64,000 nucleotides of DNA from Labrys sedimenti. GTDB lineage: Bacteria; Pseudomonadota; Alphaproteobacteria; Rhizobiales; Labraceae. The position numbers and the translations under genes are program-made. Within the stretch, counting starts at the first letter, position 1, and each line of letters opens with the position of its first letter. Below the pieces are notes generated by a model. It saw only the letters and a list, made by a program, of their open reading frames with translations. It searched no databases and had not been told where the DNA came from. Of this stretch, positions 1 through 7,932 are shown piece by piece. The DNA lies in contig NZ_JAXOUF010000020.1 in NCBI RefSeq assembly GCF_034424805.1, positions 1 through 64,000 on the forward strand. Direction: 5' to 3'.

Positions 1-158
1 CGCAATGGCGGCTGCATTACCGCAATGGCGGCCGCAGTGCGGCGGCCCAGGCCAATATCGCCGTGCCTCCGGCCGATACCGGCGCGCCTGCCCAGGTCGA
101 GGCGATGAGCTCGGCCCTCGACCAGCTCGCCGGGCACATCGCCGCCAAGCTGCGCTGA
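1..158 (+). CDS. 3' end of an unknown protein (cut by window start)
   Basis: Open from the window edge in the third frame to a TGA at 156-158. The C-terminal tail is Ala-rich and ends in an amphipathic helix (ALDQLAGHIAAKLR). The last 27 bases of this end, with the stop codon and one base more, recur exactly at 855-882, so the real downstream sequence of this gene may now lie after 882. An overlapping frame starting at position 5 is Arg/Pro-rich and looks non-coding. Function cannot be assigned from about 50 residues; a helical lipoprotein or transport auxiliary tail is only a guess. Confidence 0.4.
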   Translation, partial: QWRLHYRNGGRSAAAQANIAVPPADTGAPAQVEAMSSALDQLAGHIAAKLR

Positions 159-159
159 G
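132..159. repeat. 28-bp direct repeat, copy 1 (gene 3' end)
   Basis: Perfect 28-bp match to 855-882. This copy is the last 27 bases of the truncated gene, including its TGA, plus one base. Confidence 0.85.
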
Positions 160-334
160 GAGAGCACGCCCCTTCACGAGCCCGCCAGAATCATGCACTG
201 GCCATACACGTCATCGTGAGCCGCCAAACGCCGGATCAACGTAACGCCGGTTCTTTCCAAACGTAGTGATTGCGAGGAACGCCCATCAGCGCGCCTTCGA
301 AATCAATATGGCAAAGAGGAAAGAAGCGACCCGC

Positions 335-823
335 ATGAAAACATTCTTCCACATCTCGGAAAACGGAAGCGGCTCATATCGTTTTCTGGCGATTCTTCGC
401 TGGGTCATGGTCGTAATCTTCGTGTCGTTCGGCATGCAGAAATTCACATTGCAGTCGGCCCAGGGCATCGCCCAATTCATTGCCAACAGCCCCTTCATCT
501 CATGGCTGTCGCTGCTGGGCCTGTGGGGTGAGGCGTACTTCCTCGGTGTTGCCGAGTTCGCCATTGCGGCGCTGCTTGCGGCAGGGGCCTTCGTCCCGGT
601 CCTGTCGGCTGTCGGTTCGCTGATGGGCATCGTCACCTTCGCGATCACCTGGTCGTTCTTCTTCACCACACCCGGGGTGGTGCAATGGAGCCTGTCGACC
701 GATCCGATGGCCTGGAATCTGACCGGTGAGTTTCTATTCAAGGACATCGTCCTGCTTTGTGTCTGCGTGGTCCTGTTCCTGGCTTCCTTGCCGCGGTCTC
801 TTGTAGCCTCGCCAACCGCCTGA
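335..823 (+). CDS. DUF417 (YkgB/RclC-like) membrane protein
   Basis: A 162-residue integral membrane protein with about four hydrophobic helices. The run RWVMVVIFVSFGMQKFT followed by GIAQFIANSPFISWL is typical of the DUF417 family (E. coli YkgB/RclC), whose members are linked to reactive chlorine or redox stress; the biochemical role is unknown. I chose the ATG at 335 because an AGGAAAG sequence lies about 11 bases upstream; an in-frame ATG at 308 and a start at 266 are weaker. The gene stands alone, lying between the two copies of a 28-bp direct repeat, which suggests it was inserted behind its neighbour. Confidence 0.75.
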   Translation: MKTFFHISENGSGSYRFLAILRWVMVVIFVSFGMQKFTLQSAQGIAQFIANSPFISWLSLLGLWGEAYFLGVAEFAIAALLAAGAFVPVLSAVGSLMGIVTFAITWSFFFTTPGVVQWSLSTDPMAWNLTGEFLFKDIVLLCVCVVLFLASLPRSLVASPTA

Positions 824-854
824 AGCATTTTCCGGGCAGCTCTGCCGGCTTGCT

Positions 855-882
855 GGGCACATCGCCGCCAAGCTGCGCTGAG
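855..882. repeat. 28-bp direct repeat, copy 2
   Basis: Exact copy of 132-159, 723 bp downstream. Here it belongs to no gene: it is an orphan duplicate of the 3' end of the first gene, followed after 14 bases by a strong hairpin. Confidence 0.85.
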
Positions 883-896
883 CCAAGCGCACGAAC

Positions 897-924
897 GGTG
901 TGCCGATCTGGAGATCGGCACACC
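897..924. terminator. Perfect 13-bp hairpin, probable terminator
   Basis: GGTGTGCCGATCT, a two-base loop, then its exact reverse complement. No T-run follows, so it may act as a terminator only with help or as an mRNA-stabilising stem. It lies downstream of both the DUF417 gene and the duplicated gene end. Confidence 0.55.
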
Positions 925-1063
925 ATATCCGCGAGATCTCGTGCGAAATGCCTGAACGGCTTCATGGAGCCGTCCTGCACGTCTCAAAAAAATTTAGCCT
1001 CCATGTCACAGCGCCTGAGGCCGGCTCGTCATGTCCGTGCAAACCGATCAAGAGGACATGATC

Positions 1064-1516
1064 ATGAAAGCCAGACTGAACCCTTTCGCCGCCTCTCCCG
1101 CCATCATGAAGCAGTGGCTCGACTTCTCCACCGGCATCGACGGGCTGGAAACCAGCCTGATGGAACTGGTCAAGATGCGCGCCTCGCAAATCAATGGCTG
1201 CGGCTTCTGCCTGCACATGCACGCCCTCGATGCCCGCAAGCTCGGCGAGAGCGAGGAACGGCTCTATCTGCTCGACGCCTGGCGCGAATCGCCGCTCTAT
1301 AACGACCGCGAACGCGCGGCCCTGGCCTGGACGGAAGCCCTCACCTTGGTCGCCGACAAGCGCGCGCCCGACGACGTCTACGAAGCGGTGAAGGCGCAGT
1401 TCACCGAGGAGGAACAGGTGAAGCTCACCTTGCTGATCGTTGCCATCAATGGCTGGAACCGGGTCAATGTCGGCTTCAATGCCGTGCATCCGGTGCGCGC
1501 GAAAGCGGCGGCCTGA
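1064..1516 (+). CDS. Carboxymuconolactone decarboxylase/AhpD-like protein
   Basis: A 150-residue protein of the CMD family. The signature MRASQINGCGFCLHMH carries the CxxC pair (CGFC) and downstream His of the AhpD-type alkylhydroperoxidase core; the family acts on peroxides or as small thiol-dependent enzymes. An AGAGGA sequence is best spaced for ATG 1064; ATG 1058 and 1031 are alternatives. The stop overlaps the start of the next gene (TGATG at 1514-1518), so it is translationally coupled to a SigJ-type sigma factor. That CMD/sigma-factor pairing is common in proteobacteria and actinobacteria and suggests sensing of oxidative or redox stress. Confidence 0.85.
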   Translation: MKARLNPFAASPAIMKQWLDFSTGIDGLETSLMELVKMRASQINGCGFCLHMHALDARKLGESEERLYLLDAWRESPLYNDRERAALAWTEALTLVADKRAPDDVYEAVKAQFTEEEQVKLTLLIVAINGWNRVNVGFNAVHPVRAKAAA

Positions 1517-2394
1517 TGTCGGGCGCCAGCAAAGCCGATGCGGCCGCGAGCTTCGATCCCTTGCGGCCGCGGCTGATCCGCATCGCCTATCGCATGCTGG
1601 GATCGGTCGCCGATGCCGAGGACGCGGTGCAGGACGCCTTCCTGCGCTGGCTCGATACCGACCGCACCGAGGTGCGCGAGCCCTTGGCCTTCCTCACCCG
1701 CGTGGTCACGCGCCTGTGCCTGGACGTGCTCAAGTCGGCCCGGCGCCAGCGCGAGACCTATGTCGGCCCCTGGCTGCCCGAGCCGGTGATCGAGGAGGGC
1801 GAGGACGAGGTCGAGGACGTCACCTTGCCTCTCTTGCTGGCACTCGAACGGCTCTCGCCGCTGGAGCGCGCTGCTTTCCTGCTGCACGACGTCTTCGGCG
1901 TTTCCTTCGACGAGGTCGCCGAGACGATCGGGCGCGATGCCGCCGCCTGCCGGCAGCTTGCCAGCCGGGCACGCACCCATGTGCGGGCCTCCCGGCCGCG
2001 CTTCGACATGCCTAGGGAGCGGGGGCTGGAGATCGCCCACGCCTTTTTCGCGGCCTCGCGCAGTGGCGACATGACGGCCCTGCAGGCCCTGCTGGCCGCC
2101 GATGTCGCCGTGCATTCCGATGGCGGCGGCAAGAAGCCGGCCGCGATGAAGCCGATCTTCGGCCTCGAGGACGTGATGAAGCTGCAGGCCGGCCTCGCCC
2201 ACTACTTCGCCGAGACCATGTCGAAGCTGGTGCGCTACACCTATATCAACGGCCTGCCGGGCTTCATCACCATCGAGCGCGACGACACGCTGCAGACCAC
2301 GGCCCTCGACATCCGCGACGGCCGGATCGTCGGCATCTACGTCACCCGCAATCCCGACAAGCTCAGGCATATCGAGGAAGCGACCCTGCATTGA
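1516..2394 (+). CDS. sigJ: ECF sigma factor, SigJ-type with SnoaL-like C-terminus
   Basis: A 292-residue ECF sigma factor. Region 2 (about residues 14-80: LIRIAYRMLGSVADAEDAVQ) recognises the -10 element, and region 4 (about 110-165: LERAAFLLHDVFGVSFDEVA) the -35 element. Residues 170-290 form an extra NTF2/SnoaL-like domain typical of the SigJ/ECF41 group, which replaces an anti-sigma factor by regulating activity in cis. It overlaps the upstream CMD gene by one base; in ECF41 families such a neighbour is usually the direct target. Start is fixed by the overlap. Confidence 0.88.
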   Translation: MSGASKADAAASFDPLRPRLIRIAYRMLGSVADAEDAVQDAFLRWLDTDRTEVREPLAFLTRVVTRLCLDVLKSARRQRETYVGPWLPEPVIEEGEDEVEDVTLPLLLALERLSPLERAAFLLHDVFGVSFDEVAETIGRDAAACRQLASRARTHVRASRPRFDMPRERGLEIAHAFFAASRSGDMTALQALLAADVAVHSDGGGKKPAAMKPIFGLEDVMKLQAGLAHYFAETMSKLVRYTYINGLPGFITIERDDTLQTTALDIRDGRIVGIYVTRNPDKLRHIEEATLH

Positions 2395-2423
2395 GGTCGC
2401 CTCCATCGGCTTGTTGCTCTCTA

Positions 2424-3490
2424 GAGCGTCGTGCCGATATTATGAGGCATATCCTGCCTGCTTGAAGTAGTTTTGACATTCGAGCGGCTCGAAGAGTTTG
2501 CAGATGTCGTGCAGGGCTTTGAACAGGGTCTCGAAGGTTCGAGCTGCGGCTTTTCGCAAATGTGCCTTGAGCTTGGAGAAGGCCATTTCGATCGGGTTCA
2601 GGTCTGGGGAGTACTGCGGCAGAAACAACATCCAGGCGCCGCGTGCCCGGATAAGGGCTTCGGCCTTGGCACTTTTGTGGACACTGAGATTGTCGAGGAT
2701 GACGATGTCACCAGGGCACAAGGTCGGCGCCAGTTGGGTTTCAATATAGACATTGAAGGCGGCGCGATCCATCGCGCCCTTGATCACCTAAGGAGCGCTC
2801 AGGCCTTGGTGACGCAGGCCCGCGATCAGGGTCTGGGTTCCCCATTTCCCAAAGGGAGCACTGGCCTTGAGCCGCCGACCGCGACGGGCGCGGCCGCGCA
2901 AGCGGGTCATTTTGGTGTTGAGGCTCGTCTTGCTGCTCCGCGCTGCCCTTCGGGTCGTCGATAAAGACCAGTTGGCCTGGCCGGCGGCGCATCCGGGGCT
3001 GGCGCTTCTCGATCCAGACACGGCGCTTCTCGGCCACGTCAGCGCGTGCGCACTCCGACGCCATCAGCTGTTTTTTTATACGTAAACCCGGCACGGCACA
3101 GAAGGCGCGACAAGGAAGCGGCATGAGCAACAATCCCGCTCGCCCGTACGAGCCGCTCGGCAAGCTCCGGCATGGTTATGTCCGGCTTCTCCTCCACCGC
3201 AGCGATGAGGAAGTCCAGATGATCCGATAGCGGCCCTTTGCCCGCCGGCCGCCCCATCTTCGACGCCTTGACTTCCCCGCTCCGTTCCACTCGTGAAGCC
3301 CAGCGGATCGCCGAACTGGCGCTCACGGCAAAACGCTGCGCCGCCCCTCGGCGCGACTGCCCTTGGCTAATCGCATCGGTCACTCGAACGCGTAAGTCGT
3401 CAGAATGGGCCATGATCCACCTCCTAACACGGTGAATCACGAATCCACCCAAAACGGAATCCCTCGACTCAAACTTCCCGCACGATGCTC
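2424..3490 (-). mobile_element. IS630-family insertion sequence (decayed)
   Basis: A 1067-bp element bounded by imperfect inverted repeats (GAGCGTCGTGC at the left, the complement of GCACGATGCTC at the right) and flanked by TA dinucleotides at 2422-2423 and 3491-3492, the expected IS630 target duplication. Its only gene is a broken transposase on the minus strand. The right TA forms part of the TAG stop codon of the aldo/keto reductase, and the terminal base of the IS regenerates that codon. Confidence 0.85.
2440..3413 (-). pseudogene. IS630 transposase, frameshifted
   Basis: The N-terminal HTH part reads from ATG 3413 (MAHSDDLRVRVTDAI, then GQSRRGAAQRFAVSASS, a winged-helix DNA-binding domain). 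The catalytic half reads in another frame at 2440-2787, with VILDNLSVHK (second Asp) and YSPDLNPIE (DDE glutamate). The linker with the first catalytic Asp (about 2790-3060) is spread over two frames, and a stop at about 2788 interrupts the start of the catalytic half. At least two frameshifts or stops mean no full-length transposase can be made. Confidence 0.85.
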
Positions 3491-4557
3491 TAGCCCCGCG
3501 TCGGGATCTTCAGCCCGCCGAACATCACATTGCGTGTCAGCGGCAGGTTGAGAAAATCATGCGGGAAGCCGAGCTTGATGGCGCTGGCCGCCTCCAGCCG
3601 GGCACGCTGCTCGTCCGAGAAGGTCACCTCGAGCGCGCCGAGATTGTCCTCCAGCTGGGCCAGGGTGCGGGCGCCGATGAGGGGTGAGGCGACCGCCGGG
3701 TTCAGCAGTGTCCAGGCCAGCGCCACCTGCGAGGGCGTATGCCCGGTCTCGCCGGCGATGGCCTTGACCACCTCGGCGATATCGAGACCGCGCTCGGTGA
3801 GCGCCCCATTGCCGAGCGCGACGTTGCGGCGAGTGCCCGAGGCTTCGGCCGAGCCGCCGCTGTCGTCGAGATCGGCCCGGCTATATTTGCCGGCGAGCAC
3901 GCCGCTGGCCAGCGGCGACCAGGGAATGACGCCGAGCCCCAATTCGCGGGCCATCGGCACCAGTTCGCGCTCGATGGTGCGCTCGATCAAATTGTATTCG
4001 ACCTGCAGGGCGATCAGCGGCGCCCAGCCGCGGAGATCGGCGATGGTCTGCATGCGGGCGATCTGCCAGGCCGGCGCATCCGAAATGCCGGCATAGACGA
4101 TCTTGCCCGACCGTACGAGGTCGTCGAGGCCGCGCAGCACTTCTTCCACCGGCGTGGTGAAGTCCCAGGCGTGCAGATAGAGCAGGTCAATATAGTCGGT
4201 GCCGAGCCGCTTCAGACTGTCCTCGACCGAACGGACCATGCTCCTGCGGTGATTGCCGCCGGAATTGGGATCGCCGGGGCGGGAGGGCAGCGTGTATTTG
4301 GTGGCGATCACCAGCCGGTCGCGGCGGTCGGCGGCAAAAACGCCGACGAAGCGCTCGGACGTGCCGTTGGTATATTGGTTGGCGGTATCGATGAAATTGC
4401 CGCCGCGATCGACATAGGCATCGAAGATGCGGCGGGCCTCGACCTCGTCGGCGCCCCAGCCCCAATCCGTGCCGAAGGTCATCGCCCCCAGCGACAGCGG
4501 GGATATTCTGAGGCCCGAGCGGCCGAGAAGGCGGTAGTCATCCAAAGCGAGTGTCAT
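3490..4557 (-). CDS. Aldo/keto reductase (YajO/Tas-like)
   Basis: A 355-residue NADPH-dependent aldo/keto reductase with a TIM-barrel fold. Visible motifs: GGNFIDTANQY with the catalytic Asp and Tyr (about residues 45-55), then DYIDLLYLHAWD with the catalytic His, and a GIPWSPLASGVL-like NADP-binding loop (VIPWSPLASGVLAGKYS). I chose ATG 4557, which lies eight bases after GGAGG; upstream in-frame starts lack a site. It is divergent from a LysR regulator at 4659 that probably controls it. Substrate unknown. The stop codon coincides with the target site of the IS630 copy. Confidence 0.88.
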   Translation of the reverse strand: MTLALDDYRLLGRSGLRISPLSLGAMTFGTDWGWGADEVEARRIFDAYVDRGGNFIDTANQYTNGTSERFVGVFAADRRDRLVIATKYTLPSRPGDPNSGGNHRRSMVRSVEDSLKRLGTDYIDLLYLHAWDFTTPVEEVLRGLDDLVRSGKIVYAGISDAPAWQIARMQTIADLRGWAPLIALQVEYNLIERTIERELVPMARELGLGVIPWSPLASGVLAGKYSRADLDDSGGSAEASGTRRNVALGNGALTERGLDIAEVVKAIAGETGHTPSQVALAWTLLNPAVASPLIGARTLAQLEDNLGALEVTFSDEQRARLEAASAIKLGFPHDFLNLPLTRNVMFGGLKIPTRG

Positions 4558-4620
4558 GGCGGTCATCCTCCGTTGCGATGCTGCCGGGAAGATGGTCCTT
4601 GGAGACTGCTTCGTTAATGC

Positions 4621-4664
4621 TATAGAATGCGCATGGCTTATGAAGGAAAGCATATAGAATGCGC
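4621..4664. promoter_or_regulatory. Direct repeat in the divergent AKR/LysR promoter
   Basis: TATAGAATGCGC occurs at 4621-4632 and again at 4653-4664, 32 bp apart (three helical turns). The second copy overlaps the LysR start codon. This is a plausible LysR operator and autoregulatory site between the divergent genes. Confidence 0.5.
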
Positions 4665-5570
4665 GGCAGCGAGCATGCGGAACTGCGGGCTTTCGTCGCC
4701 GTGGTCGAACATGGCAGCTTCGCGCGGGCCGCCGCCCATCTCGGCCTGTCGCCTTCGGCCCTGAGCCAGACCATCCGCGCGCTGGAGGAGAGGCTCGGCG
4801 TGCGCCTCCTCAACCGCACAACCCGCAGCGTGGCGCCGAGCCAGGCGGGGGAGCGCTTCCTTGCCCGGCTGCGCCCGGCGCTGTCCGATCTCGACGCTGC
4901 CGTCGCTGAAGTCAGGAGCCTGCGCGACAGCCCTGCCGGCCTCTTGCGCATCAATGCCACCCGCATTGCCGCCATCCATGTCATCGGGCCGCTGATCGGC
5001 CCTTTCCTCGACGCCTATCCCGACATCACGCTGGACCTCGTCAGCGAGGACAGGCTGATCGACATCGTGGCCAACCGCTTCGATGCCGGCGTGCGCCTCG
5101 GCGAGATGGTGGAGAAGGACATGATCGCCGTGCGGCTCGGCAGCGAGCTCAGGCTGATGGCCGTCGCCGCCCCGGCGTATCTGGCGCGCCACGGCACGCC
5201 CGTGACGCCGCATGACCTCGCCCGCCATCGCTGCATCAATTTCCGCTGGCCGACCGATCTCAGCCTCTATCACTGGGAATTCGAGCGCGAAGGCCGGCCG
5301 CTGGAAGCTGCCGTCGAAGGCCCGCTCATCGTCAACGAACCGGAGGTCGCCTGCCAGGCGGCGCTGGCCGGCGTCGGCATCGCCTATCTGTTCGAGCACC
5401 AGGTCCGCCCCGGGCTCGACTCGGGCCAACTCGTCCACCTGCTGGCTGACTGGTCGCCGCCCTTTCCAGGCTTCCATCTCTATTATCCCAGCCGCCGCCA
5501 GATGGCGCCGCCCCTAAGGGCCTTCCTCGACTTCGTTGCGGCAATGCAGGGCAAGGCCGCGAGAACCTAA
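4659..5570 (+). CDS. LysR-family transcriptional regulator
   Basis: A 303-residue LysR regulator: N-terminal winged HTH at residues 6-65 (AELRAFVAVVEHGSFARAA, then LSQTIRALEERLGVRLL) and a periplasmic-binding-like effector domain to the end (LLRINATRIAAIHVIGPLI onward). Divergent from the aldo/keto reductase, its likely target. Its last four bases overlap the convergent GNAT gene. Confidence 0.88.
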   Translation: MRGSEHAELRAFVAVVEHGSFARAAAHLGLSPSALSQTIRALEERLGVRLLNRTTRSVAPSQAGERFLARLRPALSDLDAAVAEVRSLRDSPAGLLRINATRIAAIHVIGPLIGPFLDAYPDITLDLVSEDRLIDIVANRFDAGVRLGEMVEKDMIAVRLGSELRLMAVAAPAYLARHGTPVTPHDLARHRCINFRWPTDLSLYHWEFEREGRPLEAAVEGPLIVNEPEVACQAALAGVGIAYLFEHQVRPGLDSGQLVHLLADWSPPFPGFHLYYPSRRQMAPPLRAFLDFVAAMQGKAART

Positions 5571-6007
5571 TCCAGGCGCATATGCAGCAACGGGTAGGGG
5601 CGTCCGTCGCTGTCGAGTGCGGAGCGGCCTGTCTCGACGAAGCCGAGATGGCGGTAGAAGCCGACGGCCTGCGTGTTCTGCTCATTGACGTCGACGGTCA
5701 ACGACCCCTCGCTTTGCTCCTTGGCATGGCGGATCAGCAAGGTGCCGATGCCTTGGCCGCGCCTGCCGGGATCGATGAACAGCGAATCGATATGGCGCTC
5801 CGACATGCCCATGAAGGCGAGCGGCCGGTCGTCGCCATCAACGGCAACATGCAGCGATGCCGCCGGCAGGTAGTCGTTGGCGACCAGCTTGTCGATCGTC
5901 TCGAAGTCGCCGGGTAGCAGGAAATCATGCGTCACCCTGACGGACCCGCGCCAGATCTCAAGCAGAAGGGGCACGTCCGCAGGATGCGAGGAGCGAATGG
6001 TGATCAT
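5567..6007 (-). CDS. GNAT N-acetyltransferase (YjaB-like)
   Basis: A 146-residue single GNAT domain. The acetyl-CoA loop is visible as RRGQGIGTLLIRHA (about residues 83-96), followed by the motif B region TQAVGFYRHLGFVETGR. Its length and sequence resemble E. coli YjaB-type acetyltransferases. Substrate unknown. It is convergent with the LysR gene (4-bp overlap) and lies 27 bp downstream of the HAD gene on the same strand. Confidence 0.85.
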   Translation of the reverse strand: MITIRSSHPADVPLLLEIWRGSVRVTHDFLLPGDFETIDKLVANDYLPAASLHVAVDGDDRPLAFMGMSERHIDSLFIDPGRRGQGIGTLLIRHAKEQSEGSLTVDVNEQNTQAVGFYRHLGFVETGRSALDSDGRPYPLLHMRLD

Positions 6008-6034
6008 GGAAATTGATATCCAAATAGATGATGC

Positions 6035-6634
6035 TCACATCGGCAGGATGGCGAGCAACTGACGGAGATCCGCGATAGTAATGGTCTCCTGCTCGGCTCG
6101 CTCGCCGCCGCGGTCGAGGTGCAAAGCTTGCAGACCCGCCCCTTTTGCACCCTCATAATCGCTTCGCCAGCTATCGCCAACCATCAGGATTTCTGCGGGC
6201 GCACAGCCGAGCTGGAGGCAGAGGGCCTGATAGAAGGCAGGATCGGGCTTTGCGGCGCCGACCTCGAAGGAAAGGCAGGCATTATCCACCAGATCCGCGA
6301 ACAGAGCCTTCAGTGGAGCCGCATAGGGCAGCGCAAGATTGGAAGCAAGGGCGATGCGATAGCCCGCCCGGCGCAACGCGGCAAGAACCGCCCGGCTTTC
6401 CGCAAAGGCGCGAATGGAGGCCAATTCCGCTTGGAGATCGGCGTTCCATTCGAGGCATGGCTCCACGCCGCACAAATCGGCGAATGCGGCGAGGTCGAGC
6501 GGCCGCGTGATTGACGAGGCCAGAACACCAGCCCTCGAGGCGCGCGCGATCTGCACATAGGGCCGGCGCTCGTCGACGATCTCGACCAACGTGCCGAATG
6601 CATCGAAAGCAACGGCCTTGATGGCGCCGACCAC
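6035..6634 (-). CDS. HAD-IA family hydrolase
   Basis: A 199-residue HAD hydrolase starting at GTG 6634. Motif I is FDAFGTLVE with the nucleophile Asp; motif II is ALASNLALP; motif III is GAAKPDPAFYQAL (Lys); motif IV is MVGDSWRSDYEGAKGAG. These mark a phosphatase or dehalogenase of the HAD-IA group; the small helical cap gives no substrate clue. Stop and start lie close to neighbouring same-strand genes. Confidence 0.85.
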   Translation of the reverse strand: MVGAIKAVAFDAFGTLVEIVDERRPYVQIARASRAGVLASSITRPLDLAAFADLCGVEPCLEWNADLQAELASIRAFAESRAVLAALRRAGYRIALASNLALPYAAPLKALFADLVDNACLSFEVGAAKPDPAFYQALCLQLGCAPAEILMVGDSWRSDYEGAKGAGLQALHLDRGGERAEQETITIADLRQLLAILPM

Positions 6635-6676
6635 GATTTATCTCATGAGGGGTCCAAGATGGAGAGCGGAAAGCGG

Positions 6677-7087
6677 CTATCTTTCCAATGCAAAAATGAT
6701 CGCATCGACATTCCCCTTCCATTGTTGGAACATGTTGGCGTTTTCCAACCACAACTCTCGCAGTTCGCTGCCATCTGCAAGGACGCGACGACAGGCACGC
6801 ACCGCCGGCACCTTCAGGGCGCTCATATCTAAGCGGCCGATCTTCTCCTGCCAGAGAGTCCACTCCGCCGTTTGGCGGGGGGTAAGCGGTTCCTTCAGAA
6901 TGGCAGCTTTTATGATGGCCGCCGAAACCAGAACAGCGCCGCCCTCGTCAACCTCGAGGTAGCTGGCTCCAGTGGCTGCCTCGCAAGCCTGCCGCATCCT
7001 GTCTCGCGGATCAGGCAAACGCTGCAACTCCGTCAGAAAGTCAAGTGCACCGTCACTCTCGAAGATTCCAGCGCCCCATGCCCCCAT
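6677..7087 (-). CDS. DUF4259 protein
   Basis: A 136-residue protein beginning MGAWGAGIFESDGALDFL, the hallmark N-terminus of DUF4259, with a helical remainder. A perfect AGGAGG lies eight bases before ATG 7087, which fixes the start. Family function is unknown; members are often dispersed near stress or toxin genes. It follows the EVE-domain gene on the same strand with a 23-bp gap. Confidence 0.75.
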   Translation of the reverse strand: MGAWGAGIFESDGALDFLTELQRLPDPRDRMRQACEAATGASYLEVDEGGAVLVSAAIIKAAILKEPLTPRQTAEWTLWQEKIGRLDMSALKVPAVRACRRVLADGSELRELWLENANMFQQWKGNVDAIIFALER

Positions 7088-7110
7088 TGTCCGCCTCCTG
7101 ACGGTTATGC

Positions 7111-7530
7111 TCAGCCCTTGTAGCCGCCCATCGCACAGACGATCTGCCATTCCTCGTCCGTCACTGGCTGCACGGACAGGCGCGACAGCTTCACCAGCGC
7201 CATGTTGGCGAGCTTGGGCTCGCCCTTGACGTCGGCCAAAGTCACCGGCTTGGGGAAGGGCGCCACCGCTTTGAAGTCGACCAGCACCCAGGGCTGGCCG
7301 GGCGTGGCCGGGTCCGGATAATGCTCGCGCGCCACCTCGGCGACGCCGACCACGGCCTTGCCCTCGTTGGAATGGTAGAAGAAGGCCTTGTCGCCCTTCT
7401 TCATCGCCATCAGATTGAGCTTGGCGGCATGGTTGCGCACGCCATCCCAGGGCGTGCCCTTGGCGCCGGCGGCGACCTGCTGGTCCCAGCTCCACACTTC
7501 GGGTTCGGACTTGATCAGCCATTGGGCCAT
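7111..7530 (-). CDS. EVE (PUA-like) domain protein
   Basis: A 139-residue EVE domain protein: KSEPEVWSWDQQ at the start, WDGVRNHAAKLNLMAMKKGD, FFYHSNEGKAVVGVAEV, and DPATPGQPWVLVDF are the family's conserved blocks. EVE domains are YTH/PUA-like pockets that bind modified bases and also occur in modification-dependent restriction systems; stand-alone forms are common in proteobacteria. It lies in a same-strand series with the YciI gene upstream (22 bp). Confidence 0.88.
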   Translation of the reverse strand: MAQWLIKSEPEVWSWDQQVAAGAKGTPWDGVRNHAAKLNLMAMKKGDKAFFYHSNEGKAVVGVAEVAREHYPDPATPGQPWVLVDFKAVAPFPKPVTLADVKGEPKLANMALVKLSRLSVQPVTDEEWQIVCAMGGYKG

Positions 7531-7552
7531 GTCGATTGCCCTCCCGCCGCGA

Positions 7553-7843
7553 TCAGAGGCCGGCCGGGGGCTTGATGCCCCAGCGCCAGCGGCGGATGCT
7601 GGTGGAGGCGAACAGGCCGGCCTTAGCGTAGGGATCATTTTCGGCGAAGGTCCGGGCCTCGGCCTCGCTGGGGAAATCCACGATCAGCAGCGAGCCCACC
7701 ATCTTCTCCTCGGCGTCCAGGAACGGACCGGCGCCGAGGATATGGGCGTCCTGCGTCTTCAGATAATCGAGGTGAGCCGGGCGCGTCGCCTGCCTGAGTT
7801 CGAGACCATTGGGAATGTCCTCGCATTGGATGACAAATAGCAT
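7553..7843 (-). CDS. YciI-like protein
   Basis: A 96-residue YciI/YCII-related dimeric ferredoxin-like protein. Seen: RPAHLDYLKTQD (conserved HxxYL), LGAGPFLD and a C-terminal PYAKAGLFAST motif. Related proteins act in small-ring chemistry or as putative dehydrochlorinases, but the role of this group is unknown. ATG 7843 begins the family-typical MLFVIQCED. Confidence 0.85.
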   Translation of the reverse strand: MLFVIQCEDIPNGLELRQATRPAHLDYLKTQDAHILGAGPFLDAEEKMVGSLLIVDFPSEAEARTFAENDPYAKAGLFASTSIRRWRWGIKPPAGL

Positions 7844-7932
7844 GGCGGCGCCTTTCCTGATGTCGGTTGTTCCTCGCGTAGCGATTTCGCGAGACGATGT
7901 CGAGAGGCAAGCCAAGCCCGATTGGCCGGCGC

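Noticed and set aside
5..244. ORF of 79 residues at the window start
   Set aside because: Arg/Pro-rich shadow frame; the frame ending at 158 has normal composition and a repeated gene end.
897..924. Hairpin as a riboswitch or attenuator
   Set aside because: Perfect stem with a two-base loop and no conserved core; too simple for a riboswitch.
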